This document shows positions 8,400-15,663 of a stretch of DNA of 64,000 bases, piece by piece. The stretch covers positions 4,696,036 through 4,760,035 of the forward strand of contig NC_019683.1 in assembly GCF_000316605.1 (NCBI RefSeq), read 5' to 3'. A program made the position numbers and the translations under genes. The notes beneath the pieces were generated by a model, which was not told where the DNA came from, searched no databases, and worked only from the letters and a program-made list of their open reading frames with translations. This DNA is from [Leptolyngbya] sp. PCC 7376. Its GTDB lineage: Bacteria; Cyanobacteriota; Cyanobacteriia; Cyanobacteriales; MRBY01. Every line of letters begins with the position of its first letter. The first letter of the stretch is position 1.

Positions 8400-9569
8400 A
8401 TGGTTTGGCGTTGCCAGTATATTTTGGACAACCTCTCTTTTTTTGGGAATGATGTATCAGATAATTTTATGAATGTAGGTCAAACACAAGTGGGTGATTC
8501 TGAGGCTTCTGAGCCATTACGGAGTGTCCATACTCAAAATTTTCGCGACATCTTAGTTGAGTGTGGGATTTCTCTTGTTATTTCGACCTATCAAGCAGAC
8601 AAAGTCGTCGTTGTTCGAGCAGATCGGCAGGAACTTAATACGCATTTTCGAGTGTTTGAGCAGCCAATGGGGATTGCTGCGGATCATGAAAGGTTGGCAC
8701 TCGGTACAGCTTTTGAGGTTTGGGAATTACGGAATGTTCCTGCGGTAGCGCAAAAACTCGATCCACCTCAGAAACATGATGCTTGTTATTTACCTCGCGA
8801 TCGCCACATTACTGGGGATATTGATATTCATGAGATGGCGTACTGCAAAGATGAGTTGTGGTTTGTGAATACGCAGTTTTCTTGTCTCTGCACACTCGAC
8901 CGAAAAAATAGTTTTGTACCCCGTTGGCGACCGCCATTTATTTCGGCCTATGATTTGGGCGATCGCTGCCACTTGAATGGCTTGGGTGTACGTGACCAAA
9001 AACCTCGTTACATTACAGCCCTCGGTGAAACAAATACCCCTCAGGGTTGGCGTGGTAATAAGCGTAGTGGCGGGATTTTAATGGACATCACAACGAATGA
9101 AACCTTGGCTCGTGGATTATCAATGCCTCATTCACCGCGCTGGTATCGCGATCGTCTCTGGGTTTTAGAGTCAGGTTATGGCAGTCTTTCCACGTTTAAT
9201 TTCAAAACCGGCAAACTTGAAACGATTGTTCAGTTACCCGGTTTTACTCGTGGTTTGAGTTTTTGGGGGCCATTGGCGTTTGTGGGGCTGTCTCAAGTCC
9301 GCGAAACAGCTATTTTTAGTGGTTTACCCATTACTGAAAGTATGGATTCTCGTTACTGTGGTGTGTGGGTCGTGAATATTGAAACGGCACAGATCATTGC
9401 CTTTTTGAGATTTGAGGATGCAGTGCAAGAAATTTTTGCAGTATCTATTTTGTCAGGAGTTCGTTATCCAGAGTTAATCAATTGGGATAAAACGCTCCTC
9501 AGCTCGACGTTTATTTTGCCTGATGAGGCGATCGCCGAAGTTGATTTTTCAACACTCAGTACATTTTAA
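8400..9569 (+). CDS. TIGR03032 family protein
   Basis: The roughly 389-residue protein matches the TIGR03032 family of unknown function. HTQNFRDILVECGISLVIST leads into a beta-propeller-like series of short blocks, including DIDIHEMAYCKDELWFVNT, FSCLCTLDRKNSFVPRWRPP, CHLNGLGVRDQKPRYITAL and GLSMPHSPRWYRDRLWVL. No signal peptide is seen. The start is uncertain: ATG at 8400 is preceded directly by an in-frame TTG, and a second ATG at 8469 would give a more typical N-terminus. The last 40 bases of the gene and about 30 beyond it are imperfectly repeated downstream at 9638-9710. Confidence 0.78.
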   Translation: MVWRCQYILDNLSFFGNDVSDNFMNVGQTQVGDSEASEPLRSVHTQNFRDILVECGISLVISTYQADKVVVVRADRQELNTHFRVFEQPMGIAADHERLALGTAFEVWELRNVPAVAQKLDPPQKHDACYLPRDRHITGDIDIHEMAYCKDELWFVNTQFSCLCTLDRKNSFVPRWRPPFISAYDLGDRCHLNGLGVRDQKPRYITALGETNTPQGWRGNKRSGGILMDITTNETLARGLSMPHSPRWYRDRLWVLESGYGSLSTFNFKTGKLETIVQLPGFTRGLSFWGPLAFVGLSQVRETAIFSGLPITESMDSRYCGVWVVNIETAQIIAFLRFEDAVQEIFAVSILSGVRYPELINWDKTLLSSTFILPDEAIAEVDFSTLSTF

Positions 9570-9710
9570 ATTCAGTAGGGTGAGGAAAATATGTCATTAA
9601 TTTACTCCACTAAGACTGATTTGAATTTTCTGTCGGACGATCGCCGAAGTGGATTTTTCAAATCTTAGTACGTTTTAGATTGAGTAGAGTGATGGAGACA
9701 TGTCCATTAG
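9529..9710 (+). repeat. Imperfect direct duplication of the TIGR03032 gene tail
   Basis: Bases 9529-9600 (CGATCGCCGAAG, the final codons, stop and 30 bases of 3' flank) recur at 9638-9710 with scattered substitutions. Both copies keep the order CGATCGCCGAAG, a GATTTTTCAA block, AGTAC-TTTTA, GAGTAG/CAGTAG-G and ATGTC. The second copy abuts the IS5 remnant starting at 9716. Confidence 0.75.
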
Positions 9711-9715
9711 CTTAA

Positions 9716-9864
9716 GAGGATTTCTGAAAAGTCTGGTTTCAGGCTAATTGCCTCAATAGCAGACGTATAGAAGCAATGTAAATCGAAGCTTCTGCACTCT
9801 CTGTTGAACACTCATAATCATGACTCCAACGCCTGCACCAATAGAACCAGTCAAATGTTCTTTC
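9716..9864 (-). mobile_element. IS5-family (IS427-like) remnant, transposase 3' end
   Basis: From 9716 the sequence GAGGATTTCTGAAAAGTCTG continues as a close copy of the reverse complement of the right end of the IS5-family element at 35110-36008, covering its terminal inverted repeat and the last 40 or so codons of its transposase. TAA precedes it at 9713-9715, the same target triplet seen at the other copy. The homology stops at 9864, exactly where an IS630 element begins, and the remainder of the element is missing beyond that IS630. Confidence 0.8.
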
Positions 9865-9921
9865 TATAGCAGTGGATGGATAGCTTTGGAATAAGGAGAG
9901 AAGTATATATCTAGATTAAAA

Positions 9922-10802
9922 ATGCCAGTTGCTGATAGTGATGACCTACGTCGGAAAGCTCTTGCTGCGATAGCACTAGGTATCCTGAAAAAAGATGTCT
10001 GTGAAATGTTCAGTATTGGTCTTAATAGCCTTTATCTCTGGATACAACAGACTAGAGCAAACAGGAAGTTTTACAGAGCCAAAACAGGGTATCAGAAAGG
10101 CTATGGTCACAAAATCACAGACTGGGAAGCATTCAAAAGCTTTGTGCAACAGCATCCAGATAAAACCCCGACAGAAATGGCAGAGTTGTGGTCGGATGAT
10201 GTGAGTCGTCGCACTATATCGAGGATGTTGAAGAAGATAGGTTTTACTCGCAAAAAAGGCCTATGGGTATCAGGAAAGGGATGAACAGAAGCGGGAAGCA
10301 TTGAGGCAAGAACTAGCAAGATTAAAACCCGAACAAATCATCTACTGTGATGAGTCAGGAATGGATGAGAGAGACGGTCAGTATGACTATGGCTATGGCC
10401 CTGAAGAGGAAAGAGTTTATGACCTCAAGTCAGGAAGCCGTCGCGGAAGAGTTAAAAGGATTGCCGCATGGAGTCGAGGCAAACTGTTTGCACCTTTTAT
10501 TGTGGAAGACTCTTGTAACCCCCATGTGTTTGAGGTGTGGTTAGAGAACTGTTTGCTACCGGAATTAAAGCCCAATCAGATATTGATTTTGGATAATGCC
10601 ACTTTCCATAAGGGAGGAAGGGTTGCAGAAATCCTGGCAAAGGCGAAATGTGAGGTGTGGTATCTGCCTCCCTATTCACCAAGACTTAAACAAGATTGCA
10701 CAATGCTGATCTTGGCTAAAAAGTCGTATTTGGAAGCAACTCAGACATAGTCCATCCCTCAGAGATGCCATGGATATGACTCTGTGTACAGCAACTTCTT
10801 AA
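9922..10802 (+). pseudogene. Broken IS630-family transposase
   Basis: The N-terminal helix-turn-helix part (9922-10284, LRRKALAAIALGILKKDVCE) and the DDE part (10301-10750, IIYCDESGMDERDGQYDYGY, ILILDNATFHKG and YLPPYSP) are in different frames. The switch falls at CGCAAAAAAGG near 10248-10258 and requires a +1 shift, unlike the -1 shift seen in the related copy at 54057-54928. A further single-base insertion after YLPPYSPRL shifts the frame before the third catalytic acidic residue. Restoring it shows NKIAQC, an in-frame TGA, then SWLKSRIWKQLRH and a stop at 10800-10802. The element is therefore not expected to encode an active transposase. Confidence 0.85.
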
Positions 10803-11498
10803 CGTGAGTTCTGGATAAGGAAAGAAAAGGAGAAAGCCCATATCGTGGAAGTTGTAACGAATCCACGGCTTTCTCCCATGTCCAGTCTAGAGGCTCTGTT
10901 TTGCCATGTTGATGATTTCTGCCAAGTCTTTGAACCCTTATGGCATCAAGCGTTACTCAGCTCTGGCAAAAAATACCGTCGCCGTCAGAGAAGCCTCAGT
11001 CTGAGTGAGGTGATGACTATTCTCATTGCTTTCCATCAATCTCACTATCGAAATTTCAAGCATTTCTATCTCATCAAGGTGAAATGCGATTGGCAATAAG
11101 AGTTTCCTCTAGCTGTGAGCTATCAACGCTTTGTGACATGGATACCTTCGAGCTTGATTCCTCTCTGTACATATCTGCGCCGATAAAGGCTATGTCTCAC
11201 AATCTTTAGCCCAGCATCTTCAAGAGGAACATGAGGTGACCCTAATGGCTAAACCTCGTCGAAATATGAAGCATCATTTGATGGTTTATCAAGATAAACT
11301 TTTTGCTCGTAAGCGGGCTTTGATTGAGACAGTTATTGACCAACTGAAGAACATCTCACAGATTGAACATTCCCGACATCGCAGTCCCACAAACTTTTGT
11401 GTGAACTTGCTGTGTGGGCTGATTACTTACTGCCATCAACCCAAAAAACCTTCTTTACAGCTTGATTAGAGCTATCATCCCTTATCCAGAACTCACGT
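10802..11498 (+). mobile_element. Internally deleted IS982-family element
   Basis: The 19-base inverted repeat ACGTGAGTTCTGGATAAGG begins at 10802 and its exact complement ends at 11498. The six bases TTCTTA are duplicated at 10796-10801 and 11499-11504, so insertion into the IS630 copy is directly visible. The element is 697 bases, about 300 shorter than usual for the family. Confidence 0.9.
10845..11469 (+). pseudogene. IS982-family transposase with internal deletion
   Basis: The N-terminus (10845-11099) reads [18 protein letters not shown] and continues to a stop replacing the usual aromatic residue after KVKCDWQ. The frame then contains LIPLCTYL and is joined directly to ADKGYVSQSLAQHL, so the middle of the DDE domain, including the first catalytic aspartate region, has been lost. 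The C-terminal part (11236-11469) with [30 protein letters not shown] and [11 protein letters not shown] is intact. It can only move if a transposase is supplied by another copy. Confidence 0.85.
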
Positions 11499-11540
11499 TT
11501 CTTAACTCTTTTGGCCACTGCTATAGCAGCCCAACAATAA

Positions 11541-11568
11541 AAAATCCTGCCCGATTGGATAGGATTTT
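11541..11568 (-). terminator. Rho-independent terminator of ispG
   Basis: AAAATCCT at 11541-11548 and AGGATTTT at 11561-11568 form an eight-pair stem; on the minus strand it is followed by a T-rich tail. It lies just after the ispG stop and 16 bases from the end of the IS630 element. Confidence 0.7.
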
Positions 11569-11589
11569 CATTCAGATAAATTTCATAAA

Positions 11590-12813
11590 TTATTCAGTCG
11601 GCGGCTCAACCCAACGATCATCAGATTTAATGAGGTTAATGAGTTCCTCCACCCCTTGATCTTCAGGCACCTTACGAATCTCTTCGCGTCCACGATATAG
11701 AGAAATATAGCCTGGGGTCTTACCCACATAACCATAGTCCGCATCTGCCATTTCACCAGGGCCATTTACGATACAGCCCATCACTGCAATATCTAAACCA
11801 GTTAGGTGATTTGTTGCCTCACGAACTTTGTGAAGCACTTCCTCAAGATTGAATAATGTGCGGCCACAGGAAGGACAGGCTACATACTCCACCATTGTCT
11901 TACGAAGGCCGAGCGCTTGCAAAATGCTATAGCAAACTGGAATTTCCTTTTCAGGAGCTTCTGTCAGAGAAACACGAATGGTATCGCCAATGCCTTCTGC
12001 CAGAAGCGTACCGATACCAGCGGTAGATTTAATACGACCATATTCGCCATCACCGGCTTCTGTTACGCCAAGGTGTAGGGGATAGTCCATTCCCAACTCG
12101 TCCATGCGGCGAGCCATCAAACGATAAGCTGCCAACATGACGGGAACACGGGAAGCTTTCATTGAAATGATCAGGTTATGGAAATCGAGATCTTGGCAAA
12201 TATGGATAAATTCTAGAGCGGACTCCACCATGCCTTCGGGAGTGTCACCATAAGTAAATAGCATCCGCTCCGCAAGGGAACCATGGTTTACACCGATACG
12301 CATGGCTTTACCTTGGTCGCGCAGAGAAATCACCAATGGCTCTAAGGTTTCACGGATTTTTTCGCCGATCGCCTTAAATTCATCATCAGAGTATTCTATG
12401 CGCTCATCACTCGAATTCTCAAAGACATATAAACCCGGATTAATGCGAACTTTATCTACATGCTTAGCCACTTCAAGGGCAATTTTCATACCGTTGTGGT
12501 GAACATCAGCAACGAGGGGAACTGTTTGATAAGTAGCTGCCAGTTTTTCTTTGATTTTGGCGAGGGATTTCGCATGGGCCATACTCGGCACAGTAACGCG
12601 GACAATTTCACACCCGATTTCGTGGAGACGACGAATGCCTGCGACGGAACCTTCGATATCTAGAGTGTCTTCATTAATCATGGACTGGACAACAACGGGA
12701 AAATCACTCCCAATGGTCACAGACCCAATTTTAACGGGGCGGGTTTTTCGACGGTGGATCGTTGTATCCACGAGATCTGCCGCATTTGTGCTCTGACGTT
12801 CTAGGGTTTGCAT
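11590..12813 (-). CDS. ispG: 4-hydroxy-3-methylbut-2-enyl diphosphate synthase IspG (GcpE)
   Basis: The 407-residue protein matches IspG throughout: [20 protein letters not shown] and [20 protein letters not shown] near the start, [34 protein letters not shown], and the C-terminal 4Fe-4S domain with [14 protein letters not shown] and [20 protein letters not shown], supplying the three cysteines and a glutamate ligand. The enzyme reduces methylerythritol cyclodiphosphate to HMBPP in the MEP isoprenoid pathway, using ferredoxin in cyanobacteria. It is the last of three same-strand genes with gaps of about 80 bases, so an operon with the upstream DRTGG and EbsA-like genes is possible. A terminator follows. 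Confidence 0.97.
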   Translation of the reverse strand: MQTLERQSTNAADLVDTTIHRRKTRPVKIGSVTIGSDFPVVVQSMINEDTLDIEGSVAGIRRLHEIGCEIVRVTVPSMAHAKSLAKIKEKLAATYQTVPLVADVHHNGMKIALEVAKHVDKVRINPGLYVFENSSDERIEYSDDEFKAIGEKIRETLEPLVISLRDQGKAMRIGVNHGSLAERMLFTYGDTPEGMVESALEFIHICQDLDFHNLIISMKASRVPVMLAAYRLMARRMDELGMDYPLHLGVTEAGDGEYGRIKSTAGIGTLLAEGIGDTIRVSLTEAPEKEIPVCYSILQALGLRKTMVEYVACPSCGRTLFNLEEVLHKVREATNHLTGLDIAVMGCIVNGPGEMADADYGYVGKTPGYISLYRGREEIRKVPEDQGVEELINLIKSDDRWVEPPTE

Positions 12814-12898
12814 AGATAAAAAAGTTGGTAAAACGCTAATTCAAAAATGAGACAAAAAAAGTATTTCTCAGGACGAAAAATACGGGTTATCACGCAAT

Positions 12899-13981
12899 TT
12901 ACGATAAGTGTTGCATAAAGCGATCATAGTCGAAATGCTTTTGGAATAACTCCTGGGCCACTTCTACTTTGATGGGTTCTTGCAAGCGTACATGGTCAAA
13001 GGCTTGGTCAATAATCTCAACGGTAGTGAGGGTATCGTAATCAACCGAAAGGATTGGTATTTCTAAATCTTCGGCGCGGTTAAGGATAATTTCTTGGGGT
13101 GCAACATGTCCAGTCAAAATCAGGCATTGGGTCGATGTTTCGAGGGCTGCCAATTGTAGATCGGTGCGATCGCCGCCCGTTACCACTGCCATATTTTGAC
13201 GTTGGCGGAAATACTTGAGTGCGGAGTTCACATTCATTGCACCGATGGTGAGGCTTTCCACCATCAGATCAAGGCGATCACCACGGCAGAGGACATCTGC
13301 ATTCAATCGACTCACCAACTCACGCACATTGACGCTGCGTAGAATCCGGTCGGCAGGGAGCATTCCAAAAACATCGATACCTCGTTTTTCGAGGAAAGGT
13401 TTAACTTGCTGTTCGGCAGTGCCAATCATATCAGGTGGAATTTTATTAATAACCACACCCATAAGGCGATCGCCTAAAAACTGCTGTATCGTCAGCAAAC
13501 TATCAACGAGGAGTTTGTCGTGGAAGGGAATAACAAGTAAAATTTTAGCGTCAAGCGTATCTGCAATTTTGCCAGCCGAAAGGTTGAAAATACTGCCTTC
13601 CCAAAGGCTATTCGGCGCTTCGACAAACATGATATCGCTCTCAATATCCTGCAAATCTTCCTTCAGCTTCTGAGGGTAATTAATATCATCTTCGCCACTA
13701 AGTCGCTTCGCTAATGTCTCTGGATCGAGAAATAAAACAGGTGATCGCACTTCCGCTTCAGTGAGATTGAGAGACTCCACAAAAAACCGCAGATCATCCT
13801 CGATTCTGGCAAAAGAACCACCCTGTTCATCATGCCAAACCGTTCCGATAGGCTTGCTGTAGGCAACCGAAAGATTTTGCTGCTTAAGTCGTTGCACCAG
13901 ACCGAGAAGGACGGCCGATTTACCGCTGTAAGGTTCGGTAGAAGCAACAATGACTTTCTGGGTTTGTTGGGTCACACCCAT
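12899..13981 (-). CDS. BioD-like/DRTGG domain protein (phosphotransacetylase N-terminal family)
   Basis: The 360-residue protein starts with a P-loop-type segment, VIVASTEPYSGKSAVLLGLV, of the dethiobiotin-synthetase/cobyrinate-synthase fold (residues 1-210). It ends with a DRTGG domain (about 220-335) containing NMAVVTGGDRTDLQLAALE. The same architecture forms the N-terminal half of long phosphotransacetylases, but the acetyltransferase half is missing here. In cyanobacteria these proteins are annotated as phosphotransacetylase family. No activity can be assigned; a nucleotide-binding regulatory role is inference. It lies between an EbsA-like gene and ispG on the same strand. Confidence 0.8.
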   Translation of the reverse strand: MGVTQQTQKVIVASTEPYSGKSAVLLGLVQRLKQQNLSVAYSKPIGTVWHDEQGGSFARIEDDLRFFVESLNLTEAEVRSPVLFLDPETLAKRLSGEDDINYPQKLKEDLQDIESDIMFVEAPNSLWEGSIFNLSAGKIADTLDAKILLVIPFHDKLLVDSLLTIQQFLGDRLMGVVINKIPPDMIGTAEQQVKPFLEKRGIDVFGMLPADRILRSVNVRELVSRLNADVLCRGDRLDLMVESLTIGAMNVNSALKYFRQRQNMAVVTGGDRTDLQLAALETSTQCLILTGHVAPQEIILNRAEDLEIPILSVDYDTLTTVEIIDQAFDHVRLQEPIKVEVAQELFQKHFDYDRFMQHLS

Positions 13982-14058
13982 TACTCCTCTAGAAGCTTAA
14001 ATTTTATTTATCAACTCATCAACAATAACGGAATTCTGACGAGGATCAAAGCTTCAGA

Positions 14059-14439
14059 TTATTCTTTTGCTAATCCCAGAAGTTGACGATAAAAGCCTTT
14101 CGGAAAATCGATGCTCCGTGTCCGCCGGAAATTCGCGAGGAGATCAATAAGGTAGTCTACAAATTCGTTGTTCGGCAGAGTAACGCTATAGCTCAGCTCT
14201 GCTTGAGAATCGAACTGGAGTCGGCAATTTGTCATCTCAGAGGGCAACTTCGACACATACCAACTGGCAACGAAAGGAATACTATCGCCACCCTCGATTG
14301 TGCGCTCCCCTTCGATGGAACCCATTTGGTATAGACCGATGGCATGGGGCAAGGATTTTTGCTTGCTTTTGGGGTAGTAAGGGAAGTAAATCATTACTTC
14401 ACCTTTGCTGGCTGGTTTAATGCTTTCTAGGGCAGACAT
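14059..14439 (-). CDS. EbsA-like type IV pilus/biofilm factor
   Basis: The 126-residue protein begins with SKGEVMIYFPYYPKSKQKSL and continues PHAIGLYQMGSIEGERTIEG, a pattern I recognise from the cyanobacterial EbsA family, which was linked to type IV pilus assembly and biofilm self-suppression in Synechococcus elongatus. It has no signal peptide or membrane segment and appears to be a small beta-rich cytoplasmic protein. The assignment rests on memory of the family rather than on a catalytic motif, so it is moderate. The gene precedes the DRTGG protein by 77 bases on the same strand. Confidence 0.6.
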   Translation of the reverse strand: MSALESIKPASKGEVMIYFPYYPKSKQKSLPHAIGLYQMGSIEGERTIEGGDSIPFVASWYVSKLPSEMTNCRLQFDSQAELSYSVTLPNNEFVDYLIDLLANFRRTRSIDFPKGFYRQLLGLAKE

Positions 14440-14688
14440 AATCTACAGTGGAATGAAATTGCCTATCAGTCGCATTGTATCTTCAAACTCCAGAGTTCTC
14501 TCTGATATTTTTATGAGGATATCTTTAAGCACGACTCGATATCTTCTAAGGTTCCCCTGTGACTGTCATGGTTCAACTTTTGGCGATTCCTTTAGGCGAT
14601 CGCCGAAAAATATTTAGTTCATGTTTGTTCATGAATTTGCCTAAAATACGCCTAAATCAGCTTGTAATGCTGTTTCCTTTGACTCGCT

Positions 14689-15663
14689 ATGGAATGCTCT
14701 CATCTGCTCAGTGTTGCCCCAATGATGGATCGCACCGATCGTCATTTCCGGTATCTCATGCGCCAAATTACGCGACGGACTTTACTGCACACTGAAATGG
14801 TGACCACTGGTGCAATTATTCATGGCGATCGCCCAAAGCTTTTAGATTTTGACCCAGAAGAACATCCTATTTCGCTCCAATTAGGAGGAGATAATCCTGC
14901 TGATTTGGCGACCTGTGCAAAAGTGGGAGAAGACTGGGGTTATGACGAAATCAATCTCAATGTTGGTTGTCCCAGTCCCAGGGTGCAGCAAGGAAATTTT
15001 GGCGCTTGCTTAATGACTCAGCCTGAGGTTGTGGCTAACTGTATCGCAGCGATGCAAAATGCGGTGAATATTCCTGTGACGGTCAAACATCGTATTGGCG
15101 TTGATGAGCAGGATAGTTATGAGGATCTCTGTCGCTTTGTAGAGATTGTGTCCCAAACGGGTTGTGATCGCTTTTCAGTACATGCGCGAAAGGCTTGGCT
15201 ACAAGGATTGAGCCCGAAAGAAAATCGCACTGTTCCTCCTTTGCGCTACGAGGATGTTTATCGTCTAAAGCAAGAATTTCCAAATCTATGGATTGAAATT
15301 AATGGTGGCATTACTGAATTAGCGCAGATTAAAAACCATCTCGAACAGGTTAATGCGGTGATGATTGGACGGGCTGCCTATGATAATCCTTATCTATTTG
15401 CCACGGTAGATCGCGATATTTATGGTGAAGCGACAGAGCCAAAAACTCGTCATGAAATTGTGGAGTCAATGTTGCCTTATATCGAGCGTAGCCATGCTAA
15501 TGGGGTGAAACTGCACAGTATTAGTCGCCATATGTTGTCGATATTTCTTGGTAAACCCGGCACTAAGGCTTGGAAACGCTACATCACGGAAGAAGGGCGT
15601 GGCTTTGAAGTGAGTCGTGAGGTAATTGAACAAGCCCTAGCTCTCGTTCCCCAATATTTCTAA
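14689..15663 (+). CDS. dusA: tRNA-dihydrouridine synthase DusA
   Basis: The 324-residue protein has the Dus FMN-barrel: LSVAPMMDRTDRHFRYLMRQ at the start, INLNVGCPSPRVQQGNFGAC with the catalytic cysteine, VTVKHRIGVDEQDSYE, FSVHARKAWLQGLSPKENR, WIEINGGI and MIGRAAYDNPYLF. The HARKAWLQGLSPKENR segment is typical of the DusA subfamily, which reduces U20/U20a in tRNA using NADPH. The ATG at 14689 gives the usual N-terminus. The stop codon overlaps by four bases the stop of the convergent exoprotein gene. Confidence 0.94.
   Translation: MECSHLLSVAPMMDRTDRHFRYLMRQITRRTLLHTEMVTTGAIIHGDRPKLLDFDPEEHPISLQLGGDNPADLATCAKVGEDWGYDEINLNVGCPSPRVQQGNFGACLMTQPEVVANCIAAMQNAVNIPVTVKHRIGVDEQDSYEDLCRFVEIVSQTGCDRFSVHARKAWLQGLSPKENRTVPPLRYEDVYRLKQEFPNLWIEINGGITELAQIKNHLEQVNAVMIGRAAYDNPYLFATVDRDIYGEATEPKTRHEIVESMLPYIERSHANGVKLHSISRHMLSIFLGKPGTKAWKRYITEEGRGFEVSREVIEQALALVPQYF

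Larger units (their letters stand above)
9867..11523 (+). mobile_element. IS630-family element, itself interrupted by an IS982 derivative
   Basis: The ends read TAGCAGTGG inward on both sides (9867 and, reverse-complemented, 11523), flanked by TA dinucleotides at 9865-9866 and 11524-11525 as expected for IS630 target duplication. Removing the IS982 insert (10802-11498) and its six-base duplication leaves about 950 bases, the same size as the IS630 copy at 54039-54985. The transposase inside is broken. Confidence 0.85.

Noticed and set aside
13215-13673. A 152-codon frame antisense to the DRTGG protein
   Set aside because: Its composition is that of an antisense reading and it lies wholly inside a well-supported gene.
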